A stretch of DNA of 64,000 nt from Pseudomonas sp. RIT-PI-q (GCF_001297125.1 NZ_LHPC01000007.1:186001-250000), one strand, 5' to 3'. Shown: positions 1-10,944, numbered from the stretch's first letter. The notes: generated by a model not told the origin, from the letters alone. Numbers and translations: made by a program.

Positions 1-177
1 TTCGACAGCCAATTTTCCGACGACGAATTCGATACGGTTGGCGGTCTGGTGATGAGCGCGTTCGGGCACTTGCCAAAACGCAACGAAATCACTGAAATCG
101 GCCCTTATCGCTTCCGCATCCTGAACGCCGACAGCCGTCGGATTCACTTGCTGCGCCTGACACCTATTGCCCGGTAA
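1..177 (+). CDS. corC: CorC/HlyC-family transporter-associated protein, C-terminal end (partial)
   Basis: The window opens inside a plus-strand frame that runs 58 codons to a TAA at 175-177. The visible end, including DEFDTVGGLV and LPKRNEITEIGPYRF and finishing RRIHLLRLTP, is the typical CorC_HlyC transporter-associated domain found after the CBS pair in CorC (YbeX), a protein tied to magnesium/cobalt efflux and envelope stress. The next gene is lnt, as in most gammaproteobacteria, which supports the call. The start and the CBS domains lie outside the window. Confidence 0.9.
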   Translation, partial: FDSQFSDDEFDTVGGLVMSAFGHLPKRNEITEIGPYRFRILNADSRRIHLLRLTPIAR

Positions 178-188
178 TTCTAAGGATT

Positions 189-453
189 GGGGTGTGTCAT
201 CAGCTATTTCCTGTATCGCGTTGCGCCTGAAAGCGGGCCAGGCAAGGCGCAGTCCGTAGGGAATGGCATTCCCTTTCCAAGGACTGCAACGCAGCATGGC
301 CCGCTTTCAGGCGCAACCCGAAGGGCCGGGCCTGCTGTTACGCAGGGCTGCGTTACTCGTCGCTCATTTGAAAAACCAAACCACACTCCTCGCGCCTTGC
401 CCTGCGTAACAGCAGACCCGGCGCGATACAGGAAATAGCTGATGACACACCCC
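189..453. repeat. Compound palindromic element with perfect 32-bp terminal inverted repeats, overlapping the lnt start
   Basis: Bases 189-220 and 422-453 are perfect reverse complements (32 bp). Between them lie two further imperfect palindromes, about 216-322 and 325-420. Each inner palindrome has one arm containing GGCAAGGCGC (or its complement) and the opposite arm containing the CTGCGTT type sequence, the same asymmetric tip as the element at 42246-42399. The element starts 12 bp after the corC stop. Its right arm contains AGGAAA and the ATG of lnt. This is seen in the sequence; calling it a non-autonomous mobile or structured element is inference. It has no coding capacity I would trust. 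Confidence 0.8.
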
Positions 454-1977
454 TTGCATCGTATGACCCGCCCCGGCTGGCCCGGTAACCTGCTGGCCGT
501 GGCGGCCGGTGCACTCACCACCCTGGCCCTGGCGCCGTTCGATATCTGGCCGTTGGCGTTGCTGGCGGTCGGTTTCTTCTATGCCGGTTTGCGCGAACTC
601 AATCCCCGTCAGGCCCTGGGCCGTGGCTGGTGTTTCGGTTTCGGCCTGTTTGGCGCCGGCACCAGCTGGATCTACTACAGCATTCACCACTTCGGCGGCG
701 CTTCGGTGCTGCTGGCCGGTTTCCTGATGCTGATCTTCACGGCGGCGATTGCCTGGTTCTTCGCCCTGCCCGCCTGGATCTGGGCGCGCTGGCTGCGCCG
801 TAACGAGGCGCCGCTGGCCGATGCCTTGGCGTTTGCCGCGTTGTGGGTCGGCCAGGAAGCCTTTCGTGGTTGGTTCCTGACCGGCTTCCCGTGGCTCTAT
901 TCCGGTTACAGCCAACTCAACGGCCCATTGGCCGGGCTCGCGCCGCTCGGCGGGATGTGGCTGATTTCCTTTACCCTGGCCCTGACGGCCGCGCTGATCT
1001 ACAACGCTATGCGCCTGGTGCGTACGGGCCGCAAAGGCTTCATCGCCGCTGGCGTGCTGCTGTTGGTCGGCCCTTGGGTGGCCGGCATGGCGCTCAAGGA
1101 GCATGCCTGGACCAGCCCGGCGGGTGCGCCACTGAGCGTCGCGGCGATTCAGGGCAATATCGAACAGAGCATGAAGTGGGACCCGGCACAGCTCAACGCA
1201 CAGCTGGCGCTGTACCGCGACATGAGTTTCAGCTCCAAACCCGTCGACCTGTTGATCTGGCCGGAAACCGCCATCCCGGTGCTCAAGGAGTCCGCCGAGG
1301 GCTACCTGAACATGATGGGGAATTTCGCTGCCGAGCGTAAATCCGCGTTGATTACCGGCGTACCGATTCGCGAGGAAGTCCGCCACGAAAAGCGCTTCTT
1401 CAATGGCATTACCGTGGTCGGTGAAGGCGACGGCACGTACCTCAAGCAGAAGCTGGTGCCGTTTGGCGAGTACGTGCCGTTGCAGGACTTGCTGCGCGGC
1501 CTGATTGCCTTCTTCGACCTGCCGATGTCGGACTTTGCCCGTGGCCCGGCCGATCAACCGATGTTGCAGGCCAAGGGTTATCAGATCGCGCCGTTCATCT
1601 GCTATGAAGTGGTTTATCCGGAATTCGCCGCCAGCCTCGCCGCTCGTAGCGATCTGCTGCTGACCATCAGCAACGACACCTGGTTCGGCACCTCCATCGG
1701 CCCGTTGCAACATTTGCAGATGGCACAGATGCGCGCGCTTGAAGCCGGTCGCTGGATGATCCGCGCCACCAACAACGGCGTAACTGGCCTGATCAACCCG
1801 TTCGGCCAGATCACGGTGCAGATCCCGCAATTCGAACGCGGCATCCTGTACGGCGAAGTGGTGCCGATGCACAACCTGACGCCTTACCTGCAATGGCGCT
1901 CGTGGCCGCTGATCATCGTGTGTGTGCTGTTGTTTGGCTGGGCGCTGATAGCTAGCCGGATGGCCAAGACCGTTTAA
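442..1977 (+). CDS. lnt: Apolipoprotein N-acyltransferase Lnt
   Basis: Transfers the third acyl chain from phospholipid to the N-terminal cysteine of diacylated lipoproteins in the inner membrane. The 511-aa protein has about six N-terminal membrane segments (residues ~15-215), then a nitrilase-type domain with the catalytic set: Glu275 in WPET, Lys335 in the segment before LVPFGEYVP, and Cys387 in FICYE (the Lys and Cys numbers match those I recall for E. coli). It follows corC as usual. The chosen ATG at 442 has AGGAAA about 8 nt upstream, but both lie in the inverted-repeat arm of the 189-453 element. The in-frame ATG at 463 has no visible Shine-Dalgarno, yet MTRPGWPGN is where conservation should begin. 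Confidence 0.95.
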   Translation: MTHPLHRMTRPGWPGNLLAVAAGALTTLALAPFDIWPLALLAVGFFYAGLRELNPRQALGRGWCFGFGLFGAGTSWIYYSIHHFGGASVLLAGFLMLIFTAAIAWFFALPAWIWARWLRRNEAPLADALAFAALWVGQEAFRGWFLTGFPWLYSGYSQLNGPLAGLAPLGGMWLISFTLALTAALIYNAMRLVRTGRKGFIAAGVLLLVGPWVAGMALKEHAWTSPAGAPLSVAAIQGNIEQSMKWDPAQLNAQLALYRDMSFSSKPVDLLIWPETAIPVLKESAEGYLNMMGNFAAERKSALITGVPIREEVRHEKRFFNGITVVGEGDGTYLKQKLVPFGEYVPLQDLLRGLIAFFDLPMSDFARGPADQPMLQAKGYQIAPFICYEVVYPEFAASLAARSDLLLTISNDTWFGTSIGPLQHLQMAQMRALEAGRWMIRATNNGVTGLINPFGQITVQIPQFERGILYGEVVPMHNLTPYLQWRSWPLIIVCVLLFGWALIASRMAKTV

Positions 1978-1985
1978 TGCGAGCT

Positions 1986-2087
1986 CTGTAGGAGCGAGCT
2001 CGCTCGCGATGGACATGAACGATGACGCGTGTTGTCTGGATACACGCGTTGCCTGCCTGTTTTTCGCGAGCAAGCTCGCTCCTACAG
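1986..2087. repeat. REPIN (pair of inverted REP sequences)
   Basis: CTGTAGGAGCGAGCTCGCTC at the left and its inverted partner ending CTCGCTCCTACAG at the right enclose about 50 bp. This is the 'GTAGGAGCGAGC' REP type. It sits between the converging ends of lnt and the DUF218 gene, so it could also act as a bidirectional 3'-end hairpin. Confidence 0.85.
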
Positions 2088-2106
2088 GGAACGCGTAAAT
2101 GTTGGG

Positions 2107-2868
2107 TTATCGGTAAAACAACGAATACCCGACCTGCCCCACCGCCTCGTTCATCAATTGCCCGCTCTGCCAGATCGACTTGAATTCCGGCAACCAGCCA
2201 CCCAGTGGCCGGGCGTTGTCCACGCCCAAGAACCCCACCGGCGCCGGCACCACCTCAAACCCGGCCTTCTGGAAACTCCACACCGCGCGCGGCATGTGCC
2301 AAGCGTGGGTCACGAGCACCACGCGCTTGATCCCTTGTGGCAACAACACCTCGGCGCTGAACTGGGCGTTTTCCCAGGTCGTGCGGCTACGCCCTTCCTG
2401 CCAACGCACGGTCACGCCGAAATCATCGAGCAAAGAGTCCGCCATCAACTTGGCTTCGGTCGGCGGCGTGCCGTAATGCAGCCCGCCACTGGTCAAAATC
2501 GGCAGGCCGGACGCCTTGGCCAATCGCGCCGCATAACGCTGGCGCTCCAGGCCCACGCCGGTCGGCTGGTCTTCGCCCCAGGCCAGGTCACCACGCTCGC
2601 GCCCCGAACCCAGCACCACAATTGCGTCAGCACGCCGGGCCAGCGTTGCCCATTCGTCGCGAGCCAGCGGCGGTTCACGCTCAAGGAGTTCGGCACTCCA
2701 CTGCACCACCACCGGCAGGCTCATCAGCCAGAAGCCGCCCGCGCCCAAGACAAAGCACAGGCTGGCAAGTCGCGGTCTTGAGCGGCGTAACCACCAGGCA
2801 AGCACCAGCAACAGCAAAAGAATGCCGGGTGGCAGCAGAAGTTGTTTAACGAAATAGCGAAAAGGCAT
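2107..2868 (-). CDS. YdcF/ElyC/SanA-family (DUF218) envelope protein
   Basis: 253 aa. Two N-terminal hydrophobic segments (about residues 9-26 and 36-56) are followed by a DUF218 domain with the family's signature stretches IVVLGSGR, ILTSGGL, RTTWENA and VVLVTHAWHMPRA. The size and two-segment topology resemble E. coli ElyC, which is linked to peptidoglycan and lipid-carrier balance; the biochemical activity of the family is not settled. It is convergent with lnt across a REPIN. In PAO1 a DUF218 gene also lies between lnt and leuS (from memory). Assignment to ElyC rather than another DUF218 subgroup is inference. Confidence 0.8.
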   Translation of the reverse strand: MPFRYFVKQLLLPPGILLLLLVLAWWLRRSRPRLASLCFVLGAGGFWLMSLPVVVQWSAELLEREPPLARDEWATLARRADAIVVLGSGRERGDLAWGEDQPTGVGLERQRYAARLAKASGLPILTSGGLHYGTPPTEAKLMADSLLDDFGVTVRWQEGRSRTTWENAQFSAEVLLPQGIKRVVLVTHAWHMPRAVWSFQKAGFEVVPAPVGFLGVDNARPLGGWLPEFKSIWQSGQLMNEAVGQVGYSLFYR

Positions 2869-2974
2869 CGAGCATCTCCAGAGATGCCCGAAGCCTAAGT
2901 GGGTTGACGCAATGCGACAACAGATGCGGAAGGGCTATGCTTGAAAAAACCATAGGTCATGGCTCCAAGCGCCC

Positions 2975-3295
2975 TTACTTGAATTGCAGAGACCGGACCT
3001 TTACCGCGTCTCTGCCGGGAGTCTTGTCCTTGAGCCAGATGATCTTGGCCGAACGTGGTGCGTCGAGTTGCTTCACTGCTTCTGACAAGCATCCGTGTGT
3101 CTCACGTTCACTGCGATCGAGATACGCCTTGACCAGTGCAAACTCTGCGGGGCTCAAGCCACGCAATTCCAGTTCCAGCGGACGTTCGTCGCGTAACCGG
3201 CCAGCGGTTTTTGCCGCGTCCAGGGCTATTCCCAGACGATCGATCAGTCTTTCGTAAAGCTCCGGTTTTGTAACTTTTTGCCGTGACTCAACCAT
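2975..3295 (-). CDS. Conserved Pseudomonas protein of unknown function (106 aa)
   Basis: A 106-aa, charged, mostly helical soluble protein without signal peptide or membrane segment. A good ribosome-binding site (GAGGTGAGGG) lies just before the ATG at 3295. It is divergent from leuS, and a small hypothetical gene in the same place is, from memory, conserved in PAO1 (next to leuS). I recognise no domain. The C-terminal region KIIWLKDKTPGRDAVKVRSL is basic, which would allow nucleic-acid binding, but that is a guess. Confidence 0.75.
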   Translation of the reverse strand: MVESRQKVTKPELYERLIDRLGIALDAAKTAGRLRDERPLELELRGLSPAEFALVKAYLDRSERETHGCLSEAVKQLDAPRSAKIIWLKDKTPGRDAVKVRSLQFK

Positions 3296-3422
3296 CCCTC
3301 ACCTCATTGAAGATAAGACTTACTCCCCATTTAGAGCTTAGCTTCCATCAACAAACCGGCTGAGTGCTGCGACCAACGGCCCTCGCAGCGGGTTTCGGGT
3401 GACCTGCGGCAGTAATCAGGGT

Positions 3423-3452
3423 TTCCCTCGGTAGAGCGCGGTCATGTATGCT
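3423..3452 (+). promoter_or_regulatory. Possible leuS promoter
   Basis: TATGCT at 3447-3452 with a weak TTCCCT 18 bp upstream. It lies about 120 bp before the preferred leuS start, in the divergent gap with the 106-aa gene. This is a match by eye only. Confidence 0.3.
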
Positions 3453-3514
3453 ACGGCGCTTCCTGTAACTCCACTTCCAGCTCGTCTGGACACCGAAACG
3501 CCGAATTGGCGTGA

Positions 3515-6181
<2,667 letters not shown>

Positions 6182-6189
6182 TTGGATCG

Positions 6190-6212
6190 GGCGCCAGGTC
6201 ATGCCTGGCGCC
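6190..6212 (+). other. Hairpin between leuS and lptE
   Basis: GGCGCCAGG and GCCTGGCGCC around a short TCAT loop give a strong stem, but no T-run follows. It may be a partial terminator or an mRNA-stability hairpin within the operon. Confidence 0.5.
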
Positions 6213-6269
6213 GAGTAAAACCTTTCGGGCCGCCAGATCGGCCCACATGGTTTCAAGGGGAGCAACAAG

Positions 6270-6875
6270 ATGATCAAACGCAATTTGCTGGTGATGGGCC
6301 TCGCCGTTCTGCTGAGCGCCTGCGGTTTCCAGCTGCGCGGCACCGGCACCACTGAACTGACGATCAAGGAACTCGACCTGAGCGCCCGCAATGCCTACGG
6401 TGAAACTGTCACCCAGCTGCGCCAGGTTCTGGATAGCAGTGGCGTCAAGGTCTACACCGGTGCACCGTACAAACTGATTCTGACCGACGAACAAGAAAGC
6501 CAGCGCATCCTCAGCTACGCAGGTGCCGGTCGTACGGGCGAGTATCAGATGACGACAGTGCTCAACTACGACATCCGTGGCCAGGGCAATCTGTCGCTGC
6601 TGAGTGACAAGCTCGAAGTGCAGAAAGTCTTTATCCACGACGGCAACAACCTGGTGGGCTCCGACCAGGAAGCTAACGATGCCCGCAAGGAAATGCGTCG
6701 CGAACTGGTTCAACGCATGATGCTGCGTCTGCAACAGCTCACGCCGACTCAGCTCGATCAACTGCAACAGACTGCCGAAGCCAGGGCCAAGGCTGAAGCC
6801 GCAGCGCTGGAAGCAGCGCAGAAGGCTGAAGCGAACACTCCGCGTCAGTCGCCAATCCAACTGCCGCAGCAGTAA
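6270..6875 (+). CDS. lptE: LPS-assembly lipoprotein LptE
   Basis: Outer-membrane lipoprotein that plugs the LptD barrel and helps insert lipopolysaccharide into the outer leaflet. 201 aa, with a lipobox LLSAC at Cys18, then the characteristic CGFQLRGTG start of mature LptE. The C-terminal ~40 residues are rich in Ala, Glu, Gln and Lys (QTAEARAKAEAAALEAAQ), a low-complexity tail beyond the folded domain. An AAGGGGAG site precedes the ATG. Position between leuS and holA is the conserved one. Confidence 0.95.
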   Translation: MIKRNLLVMGLAVLLSACGFQLRGTGTTELTIKELDLSARNAYGETVTQLRQVLDSSGVKVYTGAPYKLILTDEQESQRILSYAGAGRTGEYQMTTVLNYDIRGQGNLSLLSDKLEVQKVFIHDGNNLVGSDQEANDARKEMRRELVQRMMLRLQQLTPTQLDQLQQTAEARAKAEAAALEAAQKAEANTPRQSPIQLPQQ

Positions 6876-6881
6876 GACTTA

Positions 6882-6901
6882 CGGGGCGCCCAGGCGCCCC
6901 G
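6882..6901 (+). terminator. GC-rich hairpin after lptE
   Basis: GGGGCGCC and GGCGCCCC separated by only CA form a compact stem right after the lptE stop and 13 bp before the holA start. The following bases are T/C-rich but not a clean T-run, so it is at best a weak terminator; it may instead limit holA expression. Confidence 0.4.
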
Positions 6902-6914
6902 TTTGACCTCTCTT

Positions 6915-7952
6915 ATGAAACTCGCCCCCGCCCAACTCGCCAAACACCTGCAAGGCCCGCTTGCGCCGGTCTACATCATCAGTGGCGATGACCCACTGCT
7001 GTGTCAGGAGGCTGCCGACGCGATTCGCACCGCCGCCCGTCAACAGGGTTTCGACGAACGCCAGGTCTTCGCCGCCGACGCCAGTTTTGACTGGGGCACG
7101 CTGCTGCAAGCCGGCGCGAGCATGTCGTTGTTCGCCGAGAAACGCCTGCTGGAACTGCGTTTGCCATCTGGCAAGCCCGGTGACAAAGGCGCCGCCGCGT
7201 TCATCGAGTATTGCGCGCGGCCGGCCGAAGACACGCTGCTGCTGATCAGCCTGCCCAAGCTCGATGGCAGTGCGCAGAAGACCAAGTGGGGTAAAGCGCT
7301 GGTCGAAGGCCAGCAGACGCAGTTCGTGCAAATCTGGCCGGTGGATGCCAATCAGTTGCCAAGCTGGATCCGCCAACGGCTGTCCCAGGCCGGGCTTTCC
7401 GCCAGCCAGGACGCGGTCGAACTGATCGCCGCACGGGTCGAGGGCAACCTGTTGGCCGCCGCCCAGGAAATCGAAAAGCTCAAGTTGATGGCTGAAAGCG
7501 GTCAGATCACCGTTGAAACCGTGCAAGCGGCAGTGGCTGACAGTGCGCGCTTCGATGTCTTCGGGCTGACCGACGCGATTCTCAACGGTGAAGCCGCCCA
7601 CGCCTTGCGCATGCTCGAAGGGCTGCGCGGTGAAGGCGTCGAACCACCGGTGATTCTCTGGGCCCTGGCCCGGGAACTGCGCCTGCTGGCCAACCTGTCG
7701 CTGCAATACAGTCAGGGCGTGCCGCTGGACAAAGCCTTCAGTTCGGCCCGACCGCCGGTCTGGGACAAACGCAAACCGCTGATGAGCAAAGCCCTGCAAC
7801 GCTACTCGGCGCAACGCTGGGCGCAGTTGTTGCTGGAAGCACAGCGCATCGACGCCCAGATCAAAGGCCAGGCCGCGGGTTCGCCGTGGATGAGTTTGAG
7901 CCGGTTGTCGTTGTTGATGGCGGGCCAGCGTTTGAGTTTGCCTGCCGAGTAA
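6915..7952 (+). CDS. holA: DNA polymerase III delta subunit
   Basis: Clamp-loader subunit that opens the beta clamp. 345 aa from ATG 6915, beginning MKLAPAQLAKHLQGPLAPVY as in other pseudomonads; a frame extension to a TTG 12 bp upstream is not needed. The N-terminal segment YIISGDDPLLCQEA carries the family's clamp-binding and ATPase-like start, and the C-terminal part has the helical collar domain (ending WMSLSRLSLLMAG). No good ribosome-binding site is visible and a hairpin lies just upstream, which fits the low expression expected. Confidence 0.93.
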   Translation: MKLAPAQLAKHLQGPLAPVYIISGDDPLLCQEAADAIRTAARQQGFDERQVFAADASFDWGTLLQAGASMSLFAEKRLLELRLPSGKPGDKGAAAFIEYCARPAEDTLLLISLPKLDGSAQKTKWGKALVEGQQTQFVQIWPVDANQLPSWIRQRLSQAGLSASQDAVELIAARVEGNLLAAAQEIEKLKLMAESGQITVETVQAAVADSARFDVFGLTDAILNGEAAHALRMLEGLRGEGVEPPVILWALARELRLLANLSLQYSQGVPLDKAFSSARPPVWDKRKPLMSKALQRYSAQRWAQLLLEAQRIDAQIKGQAAGSPWMSLSRLSLLMAGQRLSLPAE

Positions 7953-7954
7953 GG

Positions 7955-8051
7955 TCAAAAGATCGCAGCCTCGTTTCACTCGACAGCTCCTACATTGGAA
8001 TGCGCCCCCTGTAGGAGCTGTCGAGTGAAACGAGGCTGCGATCTTTTGATC
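7955..8051. repeat. REPIN, 'ctcgtttcactcgacagctcctac' class
   Basis: Two long arms, about 40 bp each, are near-perfect reverse complements, sharing GAGCTGTCGAGTGAAACGAG. It begins 2 bp after the holA stop. The same class recurs at 34213-34321. The outer ends (AAAAGATC/GATCTTTT) add a T-run, so it could work as a terminator for holA. Confidence 0.85.
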
Positions 8052-8151
8052 TTGTTTCCTACAACAACCGCCTCCATTTCCCCTATAGACAGAACCCCAA
8101 CATCAGCAGATTATTTCCCCCGCAAAACCCACTCACTTGCGAGCAATCATC

Positions 8152-8316
8152 ATGAGCAAAAAGCCATCCAGGAATGGCCCCAACAAGGCCAAATCAATCA
8201 TCGCCCAGCCCCTGTTCCGCAGCCGTCAGGAACCCGCCGGCAAGGGCAAAGGCAGCTACCGCCGCGAAGCCTTCCAGTCTAAAAGCTGGGAGGCTTCTTA
8301 CTTTCTGGCAGCCTGA
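8152..8316 (+). CDS. arfA: Alternative ribosome-rescue factor ArfA (54 aa)
   Basis: A short gene, MSKKPSRNGPNKAKSII to YFLAA. It contains PLFRSRQEPAGKGKGSYRR, which closely matches the conserved core PLFRxR...KGKGSYxRK of E. coli ArfA, and SWEASYF near the end matches the NWEAS motif. ArfA recruits release factor 2 to ribosomes stalled without a stop codon, as a back-up to tmRNA. The strongly basic composition fits ribosome binding. In E. coli the arfA mRNA is cut in a coding hairpin; I see only weak pairing (AGGCT/AGCCT) near the 3' end here. No strong Shine-Dalgarno precedes the ATG. Confidence 0.88.
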   Translation: MSKKPSRNGPNKAKSIIAQPLFRSRQEPAGKGKGSYRREAFQSKSWEASYFLAA

Positions 8317-8378
8317 AAGGCAGGCGCTCGCTCAACATGTTAAGGTCTGCACCTGATTCGTATTCCCTGGACCCGTGC

Positions 8379-9701
8379 ATGCCCCTTTGTCTTTCCCGTC
8401 GTTGGCACCTGCGCCAACTGATCGCTGCCTCCAGCCTCATTTTGCTAGTCGCCTGCGCGGAAAACCCGACCGCCGCCGCCGCCCACCCGCTTCAGCCCCT
8501 CCCCGTCGCGCCAGCCCCTGCGGTGATTCCGCCCGTGGTGCCGACCGGTGAAGACCTCGACATCCAGCCCACCCAGACCTTCGCCGAATGGCAGGCGGGT
8601 TTCCGCAAGGACGCTCTGGCCGCCGGCATCCGCGCCGACCTGTTCGACCGCGCCTTCGCCAATGTCAGCTTCGACGACAGCGTGATCCGCGCCGACCGTA
8701 GCCAACCGGAATTCTCTCGCCCGGTGTGGGAGTACCTCGACGGCGCCCTTTCGCCGCTGCGCGTGCGCAAAGGCCAGGCGCTGGTCAACCAATATGCCGA
8801 CATTCTGCAAAGCATCGAACAGCGCTACGGCGTCGATCGCCAGGCGCTGGTCGCGGTGTGGGGCATGGAGAGTAACTTTGGGCAGTTCCAGGGCAGCAAG
8901 GCGGTGATCAACTCCCTGGCGACCCTGGCCTACGAAGGCCGGCGCCCTGGTTTCGCCCACGCGCAACTGATTGCCGCCCTGCAAATCCTGCAACAGGGTG
9001 CTATCGAACCTGAGAAAATGCTCGGTTCCTGGGCCGGCGCCATGGGCCAGACCCAGTTCATCCCGACCACTTACAACACCCACGCCGTGGACTTCGACGG
9101 TGACGGCCGCCGCGACATCTGGGGCAGTTCCGCCGATGCCCTGGCCTCGACCGCGCACTACCTGCAAAGCTCCGGTTGGCAGAAAGGCCAGCCGTGGGGC
9201 TTCGAAGTGCAATTGCCGGGCAGCTTCAACTACGTGTTGGCCGATGGCACGATTCGCAAGAGCGTCGCCGAATGGCAGCAACTGGGCGTGACACTGCCCA
9301 ATGGCGCCCAGGTTCCAGCAGGCTCCGAGCATCTGTCAGCCGCCCTGCTGCTGCCAGCCGGTTATCGCGGCCCGGCGTTCCTGGTCCTCGACAACTTCCG
9401 CGCGATCCTCAAGTACAACAACTCGTCGTCCTATGCGCTGGCCGTGAGCCTGTTGTCGGAGCGCTTTAACGGCTCCGGTTTCATCAATGGCACCTGGCCG
9501 AAGGATGATCTGCCACTGAGCCGTAGCGAGCGGATCGAATTGCAAAGCTTGTTGAGTGCACAGAACTACGACGCGGGCACCGCCGACGGCATCATCGGCG
9601 CCAACACCCGCAAGGCAATCCGCAGCGCCCAGCAGTCGTTTGGCTGGCCGGCGGATGGTTATCCGACCCATAAGTTGCTGGAAGGCTTGCGTAGCCGCTA
9701 A
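8379..9701 (+). CDS. MltB-family lytic murein transglycosylase (lipoprotein, SLT_2 + PG-binding)
   Basis: Cleaves the glycan strand of peptidoglycan with formation of anhydro-muramic ends. 440 aa from the ATG at 8379. Lipobox LLVAC follows a hydrophobic signal, so it is probably outer-membrane anchored. The SLT_2 domain carries the catalytic Glu164 in VWGMESNFGQ and the family segments MGQTQFIPTTY and DFDGDGRRDIW. The last ~60 residues are a peptidoglycan_binding_1 domain (LQSLLSAQNYDAG...GIIGANTRKAI). It resembles the second and third SltB-type paralogues of P. aeruginosa; a separate MltB lies at 15321-16331. Followed by a REPIN. Confidence 0.9.
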   Translation: MPLCLSRRWHLRQLIAASSLILLVACAENPTAAAAHPLQPLPVAPAPAVIPPVVPTGEDLDIQPTQTFAEWQAGFRKDALAAGIRADLFDRAFANVSFDDSVIRADRSQPEFSRPVWEYLDGALSPLRVRKGQALVNQYADILQSIEQRYGVDRQALVAVWGMESNFGQFQGSKAVINSLATLAYEGRRPGFAHAQLIAALQILQQGAIEPEKMLGSWAGAMGQTQFIPTTYNTHAVDFDGDGRRDIWGSSADALASTAHYLQSSGWQKGQPWGFEVQLPGSFNYVLADGTIRKSVAEWQQLGVTLPNGAQVPAGSEHLSAALLLPAGYRGPAFLVLDNFRAILKYNNSSSYALAVSLLSERFNGSGFINGTWPKDDLPLSRSERIELQSLLSAQNYDAGTADGIIGANTRKAIRSAQQSFGWPADGYPTHKLLEGLRSR

Positions 9702-9703
9702 AA

Positions 9704-9795
9704 GCATCGCGGGCAAGCCCGCTCCCACAGGATCCAGGGCGTACGCAACATTCGCATTCAACCTGGAACTTGTGGGAGCGGGCTTGCCCGCGATG
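9704..9795. repeat. REPIN, 'gtgggagcgggcttgcccgcgatg' class
   Basis: CATCGCGGGCAAGCCCGCTC on the left and its inverted copy on the right, ending in CCCGCGATG. It lies between the convergent transglycosylase and LD-carboxypeptidase genes. The same class recurs at 23286, 32187, 44081 (single) and 62088. Confidence 0.88.
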
Positions 9796-9818
9796 ACTGA
9801 CTATCAGTCCGTGATGAT

Positions 9819-10769
9819 CTAAGACTTGATCACCACATCCTGCTCCAACACCAACGCCTTGTTCCCCGCATCCAGCCTCACCAGCGCCCCCATCGGCAAC
9901 GTCAGGTTCGGGTCGCAATGCCCGCTGCGCCAGCCCGCCAGCACCGGAATGCGCAATGGCTCGAAAGTCTGCTTGAGCAAGCGCGCCAGCGCATCGCAGT
10001 CCACCCCTGCCACATCCCCCACCAGAACCCCTCGCAGCTTGCGCAACGTACCCGCCAGGCGCAAATGGGTCAGCAGCCGGTCGATCCGATACAGCGGCTC
10101 GTTGATGTCTTCGATGAACAGGATGACGCCCTCGGCATCGATTTCGTAGGGCGTGCCCATGGTCGCGGCGATCATTGACAGATTGCCGCCCAATAAACGC
10201 CCGTGAGCGATGCCAGGCTCGATGGTGGTCAACGGGTAGGCCACCGGGTGCGCTAACACGCTGCCCGCCTTCACCTGCCCTCTGAGCAGGTTGAAAAACG
10301 AGGCCTCGGTGGGTTTTTGCTTGTCACCCAGCACATCGGCGTTGAGCATCGGACCATGAAAGGTCACGAACCCCGCGTAACGGCTGATGGCCAGGTGCAG
10401 CGCGGTGATATCGCTGTAGCCGATGAATGGCTTGGCGTTGTTGCGCAGCAACTCGAAATCAATGCGGTCGAGCAAACGCGGTGTGCCGTAGCCACCGCGC
10501 AGGCAGATGATGGCGTCGACCTCACTGTCAGCGAATGCTGCATGCAGATCATTGAGCCGCACGTCGTCGCTGCCGGCCAGGTAGCCGTCCTTCTCGTACA
10601 CCCCCGGAAACACCCGCAGTGAATACCCGCGAGCGCGCATCCAGGAGATGGCTTTATCGGTGTCCAGCGCTGCCGGACCGGCAGGCGCGATGACGCCGAT
10701 CAGCCCCTCCGACGGCAAGGCCGGGACGGGGGCATGCGGGTAAAGAGTGTGGGTCGGTCGAACGGTCAT
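9819..10769 (-). CDS. ldcA: Muramoyltetrapeptide (LD-) carboxypeptidase, S66 family
   Basis: Cytoplasmic serine peptidase that removes the terminal D-Ala from murein tetrapeptides during cell-wall recycling. 316 aa. The Ser-Glu-His triad is visible: Ser119 in FIGYSDITALH, Glu220 in FIEDINEP, His284 in RSGHCDPN. Start chosen at 10769 because GGGAGA precedes it and MTVRPTHTLYPH has no alternative nearby; an upstream frame extension looks non-coding. Convergent with the lytic transglycosylase, a fitting functional neighbour. Another ldcA may exist elsewhere in the genome, so the symbol is by family. Confidence 0.88.
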   Translation of the reverse strand: MTVRPTHTLYPHAPVPALPSEGLIGVIAPAGPAALDTDKAISWMRARGYSLRVFPGVYEKDGYLAGSDDVRLNDLHAAFADSEVDAIICLRGGYGTPRLLDRIDFELLRNNAKPFIGYSDITALHLAISRYAGFVTFHGPMLNADVLGDKQKPTEASFFNLLRGQVKAGSVLAHPVAYPLTTIEPGIAHGRLLGGNLSMIAATMGTPYEIDAEGVILFIEDINEPLYRIDRLLTHLRLAGTLRKLRGVLVGDVAGVDCDALARLLKQTFEPLRIPVLAGWRSGHCDPNLTLPMGALVRLDAGNKALVLEQDVVIKS

Positions 10770-10887
10770 CCATGAATCTCCCTGCGTGAAAGCGTCAAGC
10801 ACACAGTAGTCAGGAACGGAGACAAACAGAAGAGGCTTCGTTGCTCCGCAGGTAGCAGGAAAAGGCGGTAGTGGCCGTGGGCAAGGC

Positions 10888-10929
10888 AAAAAAACACCCG
10901 CGAGGCTGTATGCCTGGCGGGCGTTTTTT
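10888..10929. terminator. Rho-independent terminator, bidirectional
   Basis: An A-run, an imperfect stem (CACCCGC...GCGGGCG around a GC-rich loop) and a run of six T. On the minus strand it lies just after the lipA stop and ends the proA-to-lipA block. Confidence 0.8.
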
Positions 10930-10944
10930 ATGTCTGGCCGTGGA

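Noticed and set aside
204..521. Small frames inside the 189-453 palindrome
   Set aside because: They exist on both strands because the DNA is palindromic; no coding signature.
364..2073. Long minus-strand frame opposite lnt (569 aa)
   Set aside because: Antisense shadow of lnt in GC-rich DNA; low-complexity His/Gln/Arg composition, no family motif.
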